64,000 nt of DNA. Source: Arthrobacter sp. NEB 688 (GTDB lineage Bacteria > Actinomycetota > Actinomycetes > Actinomycetales > Dermatophilaceae). The stretch covers positions 2,542,001-2,606,000 of the forward strand of contig NZ_CP053707.1 of the NCBI RefSeq assembly GCF_013201035.1, read 5' to 3'. Made by a program: the position numbers and the translations under genes. Shown piece by piece: positions 48,110 to 57,170 of the stretch (positions within the stretch are counted from its first letter, which is position 1; every line of letters begins with the position of its first letter). The notes below the pieces were generated by a model. It worked only from the letters and a program-made list of their open reading frames with translations. It was not told where the DNA came from and searched no databases.

Positions 48110-48720
48110 GAGCGCTCGGCGAGCATCTGCTCCATCAACGTGATCTCGGCCGTCTGCGCGCGGCTGATGGCGCCGGCGAGGGTGCGGACCTCGTCGGTCC
48201 GGGCGTCGGCCAGGGCGGCGTCGGCCATCTGCACCCCGCCGCGGTGGTGGGCGATCATCAGCCGCAGGAAGAGCCGCTCGGCCTCGACGCCGCGGGCGGC
48301 CCGCAGCTCGTCGAGCTGGGCGGGCGTCGCCATCCCGGGCATCCCGTCGCCGGAGGCGCCGTGGGCGGCGTGCTCGCCGCCGACCCAGGCCATCGGGGCG
48401 CGCGAGGCGGTCTGCGGCAGCCCCCACTGGACGAGCCACCCGTACATCTGGCCGGCCTGCTGCTGCTGGCTCGTGATGATGTCGAAGGCGAGCGTGCGCA
48501 CCGCCTCGTCCGTCGTGTCGTCCCGGACCGCGAAGGCCATCTCGACGGCCTGGAGGTGGTGGGTCTGCATGTCACGGGCGAACCCGGCGTCCGCGCCGAA
48601 GTCGGTGACCTGCGTCGTCGAGGTCAGCCGGGTCACCGCCGCCGTGCCACCCACCCCGGCGAGGAGGGCGAGCACCGCGACGAGGACGAGGACCGCGCGG
48701 GGCCGAGCCGGGGAGGTCAC
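48106..48720 (-). CDS. DUF305 family periplasmic/exported protein
   Basis: 204 residues. N-terminal hydrophobic anchor (residues 8-28), then two DUF305 helical hairpins with ARDMQTHHLQAVEMA near residue 48 and RLMIAHHRGGVQMADAAL near residue 150. The twin HH and M motifs are typical of the family, thought to bind copper or other metal. Met/His-rich loop between the halves. GTG start overlaps the DUF3105 stop by 4 nt. Its stop lies inside the right 70-bp repeat. Confidence 0.85.
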   Translation of the reverse strand: MTSPARPRAVLVLVAVLALLAGVGGTAAVTRLTSTTQVTDFGADAGFARDMQTHHLQAVEMAFAVRDDTTDEAVRTLAFDIITSQQQQAGQMYGWLVQWGLPQTASRAPMAWVGGEHAAHGASGDGMPGMATPAQLDELRAARGVEAERLFLRLMIAHHRGGVQMADAALADARTDEVRTLAGAISRAQTAEITLMEQMLAERS

Positions 48721-49349
48721 GAGGTCGGCTGGTCGCCGGCGCCGGTCTGCGGGAGGGTGCCGTCGCTGCCGCCGGTGCACGCCGCGCCGGGCTCGGGCGT
48801 CTGCGGGCCCTGGCGGTACTCGCGCACGAACTCGTCGAGGCGGGCGTCGTCGACCCCGGTGAGGTCGAGCTGCTTGCCCCACGCGGAGGCGACGACCGGG
48901 GCGCGCAGGCCGTCGACGGGGGAGACGACCATGTAGGTGTCGGGGACACGGTCGACGAGCGTCTCCACCTGCGCCGCCGGCAGGTCCGAGCGGTAGGTGA
49001 CCCACACGGCGCCGTGCTCGAGGGAGTGGACGGCCAGCTCGTTCGGCACCGGCTGCGGGTAGACGCCGCAGTTGAGCCAGACCGGGTTGTGGTCACCGCC
49101 GACCGGCGGGGTCTGCGCGTAGGTGACGGGGGTCGTCACGTGGTTGGCGGTGATGTCGTCGTAGCTCTTGACCGCGTCGAGGGTCGGGCGCGAGGAGGTG
49201 TCGCGCCAGATGGTGACGCCCACCGTCGCGACGATGGCGAGGACGAGGAACGAGACCCCGCCGACGACGAGGAGGCGCGAGCGGCGCTCCTTGGCGCGCT
49301 GGGTCTTCTGCACCTCGGCGAGGGCGCGGGCGCGGGACGACGAGGGCAC
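48717..49349 (-). CDS. DUF3105 family membrane-anchored protein
   Basis: 210 residues. Basic N terminus, one membrane helix (about residues 34-55), then an extracytoplasmic domain with VGGDHNPVWLNCGVYPQPVPNE, HSLEHGAVWVTYR and YMVVSP. The His/Cys pattern suggests metal binding; DUF3105 is commonly paired with DUF305 in actinobacteria. GTG start with GGAGG 6 nt upstream; an earlier frame has no ribosome site. Confidence 0.83.
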   Translation of the reverse strand: MPSSSRARALAEVQKTQRAKERRSRLLVVGGVSFLVLAIVATVGVTIWRDTSSRPTLDAVKSYDDITANHVTTPVTYAQTPPVGGDHNPVWLNCGVYPQPVPNELAVHSLEHGAVWVTYRSDLPAAQVETLVDRVPDTYMVVSPVDGLRAPVVASAWGKQLDLTGVDDARLDEFVREYRQGPQTPEPGAACTGGSDGTLPQTGAGDQPTS

Positions 49350-49498
49350 AGGGAGCCTCCTGGGACGGGTCCACCGGGTGGTGGACGGTTCAACCATCTC
49401 CAGCGTCCCGCGGAGCCCGTGAGTTCCCGCTGCGTGGAGGTCTCGTGGAGATCCTTCCCACCCCGCCCCGTGGTGCCGGTGGGCCCCACCCCAGCACC

Positions 49499-49504
49499 TA
49501 GACT
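49499..49504 (+). promoter_or_regulatory. probable -10 of dxs
   Basis: TAGACT (49499-49504) sits 45 nt before the dxs GTG. No good -35 is visible at 16-18 bp. Leader of about 39 nt contains AGGACGAGGAGG. Confidence 0.4.
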
Positions 49505-49549
49505 CGTCGGGTTACCCGGACTTCAGGACAGGACGAGGAGGTAGGCGCC

Positions 49550-51418
49550 GTGAGCCTGCTGGAACGGATCGCCGGCCCCCGCGACCTCAAGGCGCTGCCC
49601 GCGGACCGGCTGCCCGAGCTCGCCGCGGAGATCCGCGCCTTCCTCGTCGAGCAGGTCTCGCGCACCGGCGGCCACCTCGGGCCCAACCTCGGCGTCGTCG
49701 AGCTGACCATCGCGATCCACCGGGTCTTCGACAGCCCCCACGACGCGGTGGTCCTCGACACCGGCCACCAGTCCTACGTCCACAAGCTGCTCACCGGCCG
49801 CCAGGACTTCTCGGGCCTGCGCACCGAGGGCGGCCTGTCCGGCTACCCCAGCCGCGCCGAGTCGCCGCACGACGTCGTCGAGAACTCGCACGCCTCGACC
49901 TCGCTCTCGTGGGCGCACGGCATCGCCGCCGGCCGGGTCGTGCGCGGCGAGCGCAACCGGCACACCGTCGCGGTCATCGGCGACGGCGCGCTGACCGGCG
50001 GCATGGCGTGGGAGGCCATCAACAACATCGCGGCCGAGCAGGACCTGCCGCTCGTCATCGTCGTCAACGACAACGAGCGCTCGTACGCCCCGACCCGTGG
50101 CGGCCTGGCCGACCACCTCTCGACGCTGCGCACGACCCGTGGCTACGAGCGCTTCCTCGACTGGGGCAAGCGCAACGTCTCGCGCACGCCGGTCGTCGGT
50201 GGTGCGATGTACGAGACGCTCCACGGCGTCAAGAAGGGCATCAAGGACATCGTCGCCCCGCAGGGGATGTTCGAGGACCTCGGCCTCAAGTACGTCGGCC
50301 CGATCGACGGCCACGACGAGCCCGCGCTCGAGGCGGCGCTGCGCAAGGCCAAGGCCTTCGGCGGGCCGGTGCTCGTCCACGTCATCACCCAGAAGGGACG
50401 CGGCTACGACCCCGCCGTCTCCGACGAGGCCGACCAGTTCCACGCCGTCGGCGTCATCAACCCCGAGACCGGGCTGCCCCTCGAGATCGCCGGCCGCAGC
50501 TGGACCGACGAGTTCTCCGACACGATGGTGCAGATCGGCGAGGAGCGGCCCGACGTCGTCGCCCTCACCGCCGCGATGATGATGCCGGTCGGGCTCCAGC
50601 CGTTCGCCGAGCGCTTCCCCGAGCGCACGTTCGACGTCGGCATCGCCGAGCAGCACGCCCTGACGATGTCCGCGGGCCTCGCGTTCTCCGGGCTGCACCC
50701 CGTCGTCGCCGTCTACGCGACCTTCCTCAACCGCGCCTTCGACCAGCTCCTCATGGACGCCGCGCTGCACCGGGCCGGCGTCACCGTCGTCCTCGACCGC
50801 TCGGGCGTCACCGGGCCGGACGGCGCCTCGCACCACGGCATGTGGGACATGACGATCTCCGGCGTCGTGCCCGGGCTGCACCTCGCGGCCCCGCGCGACG
50901 GCCAGCAGGTGGGGCTCGCCGTGCGCGCGGCCGTCGACATCGCCGACGCGCCGTCGGTCGTCCGCTTCCCGAAGGGCACCGTGGGGGAGCCGCTCACCGC
51001 CGTGCGCACCGTCGACGGCGTCGACGTCCTGTCCGAGCCCGACGAGGGTGAGGTCGACCTGCTGCTCGTCGGCATCGGCTCGATGGTCGCCACTGCGCTC
51101 GCGGCCGCCGAGAAGCTGGCCGCCGAGGGGCACCGCGTGCGCGTCGTCGACCCGGTCTGGGCGCTGCCCGTCCCGTTCGCGCTGACCTCGCTGGCCGGCG
51201 TCGCCGGTCGGGTCGCCGTCGTCGAGGACAACGTCGTCGTCGGGGGCATCGGCACCCAGGTGGTCCAGGCCCTGCGCGACGCCGGCCTCGTGGTGCCCGT
51301 CGACACCTTCGGCCTCCCGAAGCGCTTCCTCGACCACGCCTCGCGCGGACGGGTGCTCGACGCGGTCGGGCTCACCCCGGACGCGGTCGCCTCCGCCCTG
51401 CGCGAGCGCCTGGCCTGA
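49550..51418 (+). CDS. dxs: 1-deoxy-D-xylulose-5-phosphate synthase
   Basis: First enzyme of the MEP isoprenoid pathway; joins pyruvate and glyceraldehyde-3-phosphate using thiamine diphosphate. 622 residues, normal length. N-terminal [18 protein letters not shown], the TPP-binding [19 protein letters not shown] near residue 143, transketolase-type middle domain with [11 protein letters not shown], and C-terminal [17 protein letters not shown] start with AGGAGG 9 nt upstream. Corresponds to Rv2682c in the M. tuberculosis neighbourhood. Confidence 0.96.
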   Translation: MSLLERIAGPRDLKALPADRLPELAAEIRAFLVEQVSRTGGHLGPNLGVVELTIAIHRVFDSPHDAVVLDTGHQSYVHKLLTGRQDFSGLRTEGGLSGYPSRAESPHDVVENSHASTSLSWAHGIAAGRVVRGERNRHTVAVIGDGALTGGMAWEAINNIAAEQDLPLVIVVNDNERSYAPTRGGLADHLSTLRTTRGYERFLDWGKRNVSRTPVVGGAMYETLHGVKKGIKDIVAPQGMFEDLGLKYVGPIDGHDEPALEAALRKAKAFGGPVLVHVITQKGRGYDPAVSDEADQFHAVGVINPETGLPLEIAGRSWTDEFSDTMVQIGEERPDVVALTAAMMMPVGLQPFAERFPERTFDVGIAEQHALTMSAGLAFSGLHPVVAVYATFLNRAFDQLLMDAALHRAGVTVVLDRSGVTGPDGASHHGMWDMTISGVVPGLHLAAPRDGQQVGLAVRAAVDIADAPSVVRFPKGTVGEPLTAVRTVDGVDVLSEPDEGEVDLLLVGIGSMVATALAAAEKLAAEGHRVRVVDPVWALPVPFALTSLAGVAGRVAVVEDNVVVGGIGTQVVQALRDAGLVVPVDTFGLPKRFLDHASRGRVLDAVGLTPDAVASALRERLA

Positions 51419-51426
51419 CCGGCGCC

Positions 51427-52074
51427 GTGGACAGCCGCCGCGACGAGGTCCGCGCCGCCTACGACGCGATCGCCGAGGACTACGCGGCGACCTTCCCGTC
51501 GACCGAGCCCGAGGCCCCGGTCGACCTCGCGATGCTCGACCACTTCGTCGGCCGGGTCGTCGCCGCCGGTGGGTCCCGGGTGCTCGACGCCGGTTGCGGT
51601 TCCGGGCGGATCGCCCGCTACCTGACCGACCGTGGCCTCTCGGTGCTCGGGGTCGACCTCTCGCCGGGGATGCTCGCGATGGCCCGGCGCGACCACCCCG
51701 ACCTCGAGCTGCGCGAGGGGTCGATCACCGCGCTGCCGGTCGACGACGCCTCCGTCGACGGTGTCGCGTTCTGGTACAGCCTGATCCACCTCACCGACGA
51801 CGAGCTGCCGGTGGCGCTGGCCGAGGCCGTGCGGGTGCTGCGGCCCGGTGGGCACGTGGTGCTGGCGTTCCAGAAGGGGGACGGCATCCACGACGTCGGC
51901 GCCGGCCTGCGCGAGCGCGGGCACGACGTCTCGCTCGTGCGGTGGCACCGCGGCACCAAGCAGGTGCTGGACGCGCTGGCGGAGGCCGGCTTCGTCAAGG
52001 AGGCCCGGCTCGTCCGCGAGCCGGTGGGCCGCGAGCGGCACGCCCAGGCGTTCGTCCTCGCCCGCTTGCCCTGA
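51427..52074 (+). CDS. class I SAM-dependent methyltransferase (UbiE/Methyltransf_11-like)
   Basis: 215 residues. Motif I RVLDAGCGSGRIARYLTDRGL near residue 40, motif II LSVLGVDLSPGM and the post-motif VLRPGGHVVLAFQKGD. Small-molecule type, substrate unknown. GTG start 8 nt after dxs, so probably co-transcribed with it. Confidence 0.82.
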   Translation: MDSRRDEVRAAYDAIAEDYAATFPSTEPEAPVDLAMLDHFVGRVVAAGGSRVLDAGCGSGRIARYLTDRGLSVLGVDLSPGMLAMARRDHPDLELREGSITALPVDDASVDGVAFWYSLIHLTDDELPVALAEAVRVLRPGGHVVLAFQKGDGIHDVGAGLRERGHDVSLVRWHRGTKQVLDALAEAGFVKEARLVREPVGRERHAQAFVLARLP

Positions 52075-52127
52075 CGCCGGGCCCCGACGCGCGGTACGTT
52101 CTGCGACAGTCCACGTCAGGGGGAGCC

Positions 52128-53132
52128 ATGAGCCGGTCCACGACGCTGCGCGCGACCGGTGCGGCGGCGCTCGCGCTGGTCGCCTCCCTCGTCACGGGGT
52201 GCGGCGCCACCGAGAGCACGTCCGGTGCGTCGTCGTCGCCGTCCGCGAGCCGGGGTCCCAGCGCGAGCGCGACCGTCGCGACGGTGGACCTCGGCCCCGA
52301 CCCCGGTGCCGCGCAGTACCGCTCGCTCGACCTGTGCGCGATGGTCGACGTCGACGCGGTCCTCGCCGAGGCCGGACCGGACTGGGCGAGCGCCACGCTC
52401 TCCGGCAGCGGACCGGGCGCGTGCGTCCTGACCGGGTCGCGGGGGTGGGTGGCCTGGCGCGTCTCGGCGACCCGCGCGGACCTCCCGACGAGCGTCGTCG
52501 GACCGGTCCCGGCGAGCGACACCGTCAGGACCTCGCCGGCCGGAACGGTCGTCACCGACGCGCAGTGCGGGCAGGCCCACGTCGTCTCGGGCGGCTACGT
52601 CATCGCCGTCGACACCCCGCCGGTGGTCAGCGGCGGCTGCGCGATCCTCGAGACCGTCACCGACGCCGTCCGCGCCTCGCTCTCCGCGGGTCCGCCGCGA
52701 CGGAGCACGCCCGCCGGGTCGGTCTCGGTCGATGACCTCTGCCGGCGCTTCGCGACCGCCACCGAGCTCGGTGCGGGGGTGGCCGACACGGTCCGGCCGA
52801 CGACCGCGGACTCGCGGGCGTGCGAGGCCCGCACGTCCACCGGGGCCGTCCTGACCCTGGGGACCGGTCTGGGCCCGCTGTCCCTGCAGAAGTACACGCG
52901 GGAGGAGCGACCCCGCGACGGCGAGGTGCTCGTCGACGAGTCCGAGTGCACGGCCGTGGGACGCGTCGACGAGGGCTCCGGCGCAGGGGTCCCGGACCCC
53001 TACTGGGTCACCCTGGCGCTCGCGATGCCGGACGGCGCCGCGTGCCCGGCCGGGGGCGGCGGGCTCGTGCACGACGCGGTCGAGCAGCTGCTGGCGGCCG
53101 ACGGGCCGGCCACCACCTCGGCGACGCCATGA
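52128..53132 (+). CDS. DUF3558-like secreted lipoprotein
   Basis: 334 residues. Lipobox SLVTGC at about residue 25 after a hydrophobic segment, Ser/Ala-rich linker, then two similar halves, each with C-x-M/F-V/A-D-x-x-x-V-L-like openings (LCAMVDVDAVLAE; LCRRFATATELGA). Paired cysteines are present in each half. The domain style resembles DUF3558-type lipoproteins; function unknown. ATG start with GGGGGAGCC 4 nt upstream. Overlaps the next gene by 4 nt (ATGA). Confidence 0.7.
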   Translation: MSRSTTLRATGAAALALVASLVTGCGATESTSGASSSPSASRGPSASATVATVDLGPDPGAAQYRSLDLCAMVDVDAVLAEAGPDWASATLSGSGPGACVLTGSRGWVAWRVSATRADLPTSVVGPVPASDTVRTSPAGTVVTDAQCGQAHVVSGGYVIAVDTPPVVSGGCAILETVTDAVRASLSAGPPRRSTPAGSVSVDDLCRRFATATELGAGVADTVRPTTADSRACEARTSTGAVLTLGTGLGPLSLQKYTREERPRDGEVLVDESECTAVGRVDEGSGAGVPDPYWVTLALAMPDGAACPAGGGGLVHDAVEQLLAADGPATTSATP

Positions 53133-53458
53133 TCCGCATCGGGGCGATCGTCGTGCACACCGCCGACACCGCTCGGGCCGGCGCGTTCTGGGGTGAGGCG
53201 CTCGACTACGAGCGCGGGTCGAACCCGGACTTCCTCGCTCCTCGAGAGGGTGGGGCGAGCCGTCTGCACCTCGACGGCACGGACCGCACGCACCTGGACC
53301 TGTGGGTCGACAGCGCCGCCGAGCAGCGCTCCGAGGTCGAGCGCCTCGTCGGGCTCGGGGCGGAGCGGGTGCCGTGGGACTACCCCGAGGACGCCGACTT
53401 CGTCGTGCTCGCGGACCCCACGGGGACGCTGTTCTGCGTCGTCGACGTCAGCCGGTAG
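53129..53458 (+). CDS. VOC-superfamily (glyoxalase-like) protein
   Basis: 109 residues, one VOC beta-alpha-beta-beta-beta unit pair: RIGAIVVHTADTARAGAFWGEALDYE and FVVLADPTGTLFCVVD. One-metal-site glyoxalase fold without a recognised substrate. Coupled to the lipoprotein gene by ATGA overlap. Its 3' end overlaps the opposite monooxygenase gene by 11 nt. Confidence 0.8.
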   Translation: MIRIGAIVVHTADTARAGAFWGEALDYERGSNPDFLAPREGGASRLHLDGTDRTHLDLWVDSAAEQRSEVERLVGLGAERVPWDYPEDADFVVLADPTGTLFCVVDVSR

Positions 53459-53786
53459 TCCGCCGGGACGGGTCGGCGCCGCCGACGCCGGTGGCCGTCA
53501 CGAGGTGCAGGCGCTGGACCTCGACGCCCGTGACGACGTCGTCGACCCGGTCGAGGAAGGCCCGCGTCGTGGGCTGCGACTCGTGCTCGGCCAGGGAGTC
53601 CTCGTCCGCGTACAGCTCGTAGAAGACGCGGACGTCGGGCTCGCCGACCGGCTCGTGCACCGCGTAGGCCAGCGTGCGGGGCTCGTGGGCCGCGATGCCC
53701 GCGACCGTGTCGCGCATCATCGCGTCGAAGTCCGCGGCCCGCCCGGGCCGGAGCGCGAAACGGACGACCAGGGCGTACTGGGTCAT
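53448..53786 (-). CDS. antibiotic biosynthesis monooxygenase (ABM) domain protein
   Basis: 112 residues. Dimeric alpha/beta-barrel ABM fold with RFALRPGRAADFDAMMRDTV and EPDVRVFYELYADEDSLAEHESQPTT (20 shown in part). Cofactor-free oxygenase or heme-degrading relatives share the fold. Ribosome site GAGGAAG precedes the ATG. Convergent, tail-overlapping with the VOC gene. Confidence 0.8.
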   Translation of the reverse strand: MTQYALVVRFALRPGRAADFDAMMRDTVAGIAAHEPRTLAYAVHEPVGEPDVRVFYELYADEDSLAEHESQPTTRAFLDRVDDVVTGVEVQRLHLVTATGVGGADPSRRTTG

Positions 53787-53853
53787 GTCTTCCTCCTCGG
53801 GACGCACCGACCCTCTCACGTCCGAGCACCGCCGCACGGGGGAGACTGGGGCC

Positions 53854-54438
53854 GTGTCGACCGTGAGCATCCCGTGGTCCGAGGGGTCGTGGACCCACGA
53901 GCCCGTGCGCGCCGAGGTCGACGGCCAGGACCTCCTCGTGACGGCGTCCGAGGGGTCGGACGCGTGGCGGACCACCTCGTACGGGTTCGTCCACGACTCG
54001 GAGCACGCCCTCCTGCGTCCCCTCGACCCGGACCGCGCGGTCGAGGTGACCTTCACGGTGGCCTTCACCGACCAGTTCGACCAGGCCGGCGTGTTCCTGC
54101 GCGCCTCACCGACGCAGTGGGTCAAGGCCGGGGTCGAGTTCGTCGACGGCGTCCCGTGCGTCGGGGTGGTCGCCACCCGCGACCGCTCGGACTGGTCCGC
54201 CTTCCCGGTCCCCGACTGGGCGGGGCGCCGGGTGACGGTGCGCGCCAGCCGAACCGGGGACGCGGTCACCGTCCGCGCGAAGGTCGAGGGCGAGCCCTTC
54301 GTCATGATCCGGGTGCTGCCGCTCGACGAGGACCTGGCGGTGGAGGCGGGTCCGTTCGTCTGCGCGCCCACCCGCCCCGGGCTCACCGTCCGCCTCCACG
54401 CGTGGCGCGTCACCCCGGCGGACGCCACCCTGCACTGA
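53854..54438 (+). CDS. DUF1349-type beta-sandwich protein
   Basis: 194 residues. Beta-jellyroll DUF1349 pattern: PWSEGSWTHEP, LLVTASEGSDAWRTTSYGFVHDS, QFDQAGVFLRASPTQWVKAGVEFV and the conserved WRV-T-P-A near the end. Carbohydrate-binding-like fold, cytoplasmic here, function unknown. GTG start with GGGGGAGAC upstream. Divergent from the ABM gene. Confidence 0.75.
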   Translation: MSTVSIPWSEGSWTHEPVRAEVDGQDLLVTASEGSDAWRTTSYGFVHDSEHALLRPLDPDRAVEVTFTVAFTDQFDQAGVFLRASPTQWVKAGVEFVDGVPCVGVVATRDRSDWSAFPVPDWAGRRVTVRASRTGDAVTVRAKVEGEPFVMIRVLPLDEDLAVEAGPFVCAPTRPGLTVRLHAWRVTPADATLH

Positions 54439-54466
54439 CTCGGCGCCAGGGCTGATGGGGGAGACC

Positions 54467-54910
54467 TCAGCCGATGCCGGAGCCCTCGAAGTCCTCGGGC
54501 GTGAACTCGCGAGGCTCGACGAGGACCATCCAGTTGCCCGAGTTGTCCCGCATGAGCGCCTCCACGCCGTAGGGGCGCTCCTGCGCCTCCTGGAGGAACT
54601 CGACGCCCTTGGCCCGCAGCTCCTCCACCGTCCGCCGGCAGTCGTCGACCTGCAGGCCGACGCCCGGGAGGCCGCCGTCGCGCTGGGCCCGCTGCATGGC
54701 GGCGATGAGCTCGTCGGACAGCGGCTTGCTCGGGGTCGTCAGGTGCAGGGAGAGCTCGGGCTGCGACGGGTGGGTCACGGTGACCCAGCGGAAGTCCTCG
54801 CCGAGGGTGATGTCGTCCTGCGGCGTGAACCCGAGGACGTCGGTGTAGAAGGCGAGGGACTCGTCGAGGTCCTGGACCCAGACGGACACGAGGGAGACGT
54901 TGGTGATCAT
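54467..54910 (-). CDS. VOC-superfamily (glyoxalase/bleomycin-resistance-like) protein
   Basis: 147 residues. Two VOC modules: SVWVQDLDESLAFYTDVLGF and VGLQVDDCRRTVEELRAKGVEF, with MRDNSGNWMVLVEP at the end. Possible metal residues His and Glu occur at expected places. Substrate unknown. 22 nt downstream of an AraC-type regulator in the same direction, so likely under its control. Confidence 0.82.
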   Translation of the reverse strand: MITNVSLVSVWVQDLDESLAFYTDVLGFTPQDDITLGEDFRWVTVTHPSQPELSLHLTTPSKPLSDELIAAMQRAQRDGGLPGVGLQVDDCRRTVEELRAKGVEFLQEAQERPYGVEALMRDNSGNWMVLVEPREFTPEDFEGSGIG

Positions 54911-54932
54911 GGCTCGACGTTACGAGCCGACG

Positions 54933-55400
54933 TCAGCCCGACGCTTCTCCCGGATTGCTCGTCCTCGGTCTCGCCCCCGTCGGCTCGCGCCGCTCGACGA
55001 GGCCGGTCATGAACACCCAGCACCCCGGGATGCGCGGAGCCCCCTCGCGGGCGTAGCGGCTCTGGAAGTCGCGGGGCGTCTCGCCGACGACCTCGCGGAA
55101 TCGCGCCGAGAAGGACCCGAGGCTCGAGTAGCCGACGGCGTGGCAGACCTCCGTCACCGTGAGGTTCGTCGTGCGCAGCAGGTCCTGCGCCCGCTCGACG
55201 CGGCGCTCGCCGAGGTAGGCCACCGGCGTCGTGCCGTACACGGCCGCGAAGCTGCGCACGAAGTGGAACTTGCTCATGAGGGCGGTCGCGGCGAGCAGCT
55301 CGAGGTCGAGGTCCTCGGCGAAGCGCCGGTCGATGACGTCGCGCGCCCGGCGCAGGTGCACCAGCGCGTCGCCCGGGACCCGCCGTTGCTCCTTCGCCAC
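54933..55400 (-). CDS. AraC/XylS-family transcriptional regulator
   Basis: 155 residues. Two helix-turn-helix units of the AraC DNA-binding domain (LELLAATALMSKFHFVRSFAAV and VTEVCHAVGYSSLGSFSARFRE), with a short C-terminal extension including P-G-C-W-V-F. No ligand-binding domain, as in small MarA/SoxS-type members. GTG start chosen just upstream of the first helix. Precedes the VOC gene. Confidence 0.82.
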   Translation of the reverse strand: MAKEQRRVPGDALVHLRRARDVIDRRFAEDLDLELLAATALMSKFHFVRSFAAVYGTTPVAYLGERRVERAQDLLRTTNLTVTEVCHAVGYSSLGSFSARFREVVGETPRDFQSRYAREGAPRIPGCWVFMTGLVERREPTGARPRTSNPGEASG

Positions 55401-55489
55401 ACGCACCACCGTACGGCGGAGATGGTGGGGCCTTCCGCCCGACCGGCGCGCGGTCCACACTGGGAGGGCCGAACGAGAGGGGTATCGAG

Positions 55490-55729
55490 ATGGTCGACGC
55501 ACTGCGAGCGCTCCCCACCCCGGCTCGCCACGCCGTCACCGGCGCAGTGGTCGTCGGTCTGCTCGGAGCCCTGGTCGGCCTCGTCCTGGGCCTGGTCGCC
55601 TACCCACCCACCGCGTGGTTCGCCGTCCTCGAGGTCGGTGTGCCGGCCTGCCTGCTCGGATTCGTCGGCGGGCTGGTCACCGGTCTTCTCGCCCGGGCCT
55701 CGTCCTCACGAGCCGCACCGACCGGTTGA
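55490..55729 (+). CDS. small two-helix membrane protein
   Basis: 79 residues. Two membrane helices (about 14-38 and 45-70), both Gly-rich (GALVGLVLGLVAY; LLGFVGGLVTGLL), separated by PPTAWF. No family recognised. GAGAGGGG ribosome site. Divergent from the AraC gene and convergent with the PLDNc gene. Confidence 0.6.
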   Translation: MVDALRALPTPARHAVTGAVVVGLLGALVGLVLGLVAYPPTAWFAVLEVGVPACLLGFVGGLVTGLLARASSSRAAPTG

Positions 55730-55741
55730 CGCAGCGGAGGT

Positions 55742-55769
55742 CGGGCGGTGTCCACTGTGCTCCCGCCCG
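55742..55769. terminator. candidate bidirectional terminator
   Basis: CGGGCGG (55742-55748) and CCGCCCG (55763-55769) around a 14-nt loop between convergent small genes. Confidence 0.45.
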
Positions 55770-55786
55770 GTCGACGAGTCCGGACC

Positions 55787-56098
55787 CTAGATGCCCTTGA
55801 GGAAGTCCGGGTCGTCGTCCGGCCCGCGGGAGCGGCGTCGTTCCTGCTCGCGGCGCCACTCCTGGTCGAGACGGTGGTCCTCCCAGCGCTGCTGCTGGGT
55901 GCGTCCCGTCCAGGTGTCCCGGGTGGGTCGGCCGGCGACCAGCCACGCCACGCCCCCGACGATCGGGAAGAGCAGGATGATGAGGATCCACGCCATCTTC
56001 GGCAGGTTGCGCATGACCAGCTCGTCGGTCTGGATGGCGTCGATGAGGCAGTAGACCGTCAACGCCACTTCGAGCAGCACCGGCAGGTAGCGGATCAT
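55787..56098 (-). CDS. PLDNc (phospholipase D N-terminal-like) small membrane protein
   Basis: 103 residues. The PLDNc pattern: two membrane helices (MIRYLPVLLEVALTVYCLIDA and MAWILIILLFPIVGGVAWLVAG) followed by a charged Gln/Arg tail ending DPDFLKGI. This stand-alone module is common in actinobacteria. Start chosen at the Met before the first helix, although the frame is open 12 residues further upstream. Function unknown. Confidence 0.75.
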   Translation of the reverse strand: MIRYLPVLLEVALTVYCLIDAIQTDELVMRNLPKMAWILIILLFPIVGGVAWLVAGRPTRDTWTGRTQQQRWEDHRLDQEWRREQERRRSRGPDDDPDFLKGI

Positions 56099-56210
56099 CG
56101 CGGCATCGTCGCACCTCGGCGGGTGCGGCGTCACGCGATCGGGGGAGAGGCCGACGGGGACGCCGATTTCCGTCCCGGCCCTGGCCGGGCCCGGCCGAGG
56201 AGCCGCGGCC

Positions 56211-56441
56211 TCAGAGCCGGTCGAGCACCTTGCTGACCAGGTAGACGAGTGCGCCGAGGGCCACGGACGTGGCGGTCACCGCAGCCCCGATCGCGAGGGA
56301 GCCCTCGTCGGAGAGGGCCAGCCACAGGCCGATCACCGTCCCCACGGCGGCGGCCAGCAGCCCGAGCCACACGACGCCGTAGATGCGCGAGTCCGCGGCG
56401 TCGAGCACGCGCGACTCGTCCCCTTCGACAGAACCGGCCAT
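56211..56441 (-). CDS. small two-helix membrane protein
   Basis: 76 residues. MAGSVEGDESRVLDAADSRI followed by two helices (VVWLGLLAAAVGTVIGLWLAL and AVTATSVALGALVYLVSKV). No family recognised. The Glu/Asp-rich N terminus is cytoplasmic if the usual positive-inside rule holds. Confidence 0.55.
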   Translation of the reverse strand: MAGSVEGDESRVLDAADSRIYGVVWLGLLAAAVGTVIGLWLALSDEGSLAIGAAVTATSVALGALVYLVSKVLDRL

Positions 56442-56527
56442 GGTCGGAGCGTAGGCGGCGCGCGGTCCGTCCGTGGCCCGTTCGATGCGGATGGGGGTCG
56501 TCGCGATGCGCTGGAGTCCGGTCCTGC

Positions 56528-57094
56528 TCAGGTGGGCCAGGACTCCAGGTCCGCTCGCTGGTGGACGAGCTCGACGGGGGCGTCGTAGCGGTCGATGAGC
56601 ACGTCGAGTGCCTGGAGCGTCCGGCGACGTCCGTCGTCGTCGATGTGTCCGGTCAGGCGCAGCAGGGAGAAGCCGGCGCCGATGGTGATGGTGGCCGCGT
56701 CCACCTGTCCGCCGGCTGCAGGGATGCCGGCGCGCTCCGGGACGTCGAGCTGCGACGCGACATCGGCGAGACCACTGCCGTCCACGAGGTCGGCGACCGT
56801 GGTCGTCGGTCCCAGCTCGTCCCGCCGGTCGGACCATTCCCACACGAGATCGAATCCCTCGTCCGTCCCGAACGGTGCGAACTCTCCTGCCGGGTCGTCG
56901 TACACCGGGTCGGTGAAGTGCTCGGCGAAGGCCGGGTCGGCGTCGGGAAGGTCCGCGCCGTCCGCCGATGTCTCGTTCGTCGAGCCGGTCGTCGAGCTGC
57001 TCTGCGGGCCAACGGGTTCCGTTGTGTTTCCGCTGCCGCAACCTCCGAGGACGAGGACTGCCGCCAACGCCGCGAGCATCCGTCCCCTGTGCAC
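56528..57094 (-). CDS. secreted lipoprotein of unknown function
   Basis: 188 residues. Lipobox VLGGC at about residue 19, acidic Ser/Thr linker, then a domain with FAEHFTDPVYDDPAGEFAPFGTDEG and WEWSDRRDELG. GTG start at 57094; a second in-frame start (Met at 57079) is possible. No known family seen. Confidence 0.6.
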   Translation of the reverse strand: MHRGRMLAALAAVLVLGGCGSGNTTEPVGPQSSSTTGSTNETSADGADLPDADPAFAEHFTDPVYDDPAGEFAPFGTDEGFDLVWEWSDRRDELGPTTTVADLVDGSGLADVASQLDVPERAGIPAAGGQVDAATITIGAGFSLLRLTGHIDDDGRRRTLQALDVLIDRYDAPVELVHQRADLESWPT

Positions 57095-57170
57095 CCGTCC
57101 ACTGTGGCACGGCGCGTGCGCAGCGTTGTGGGATTCGCCGGAGCCGCGGGCTGGTCCGGGCCGCAGGAGG

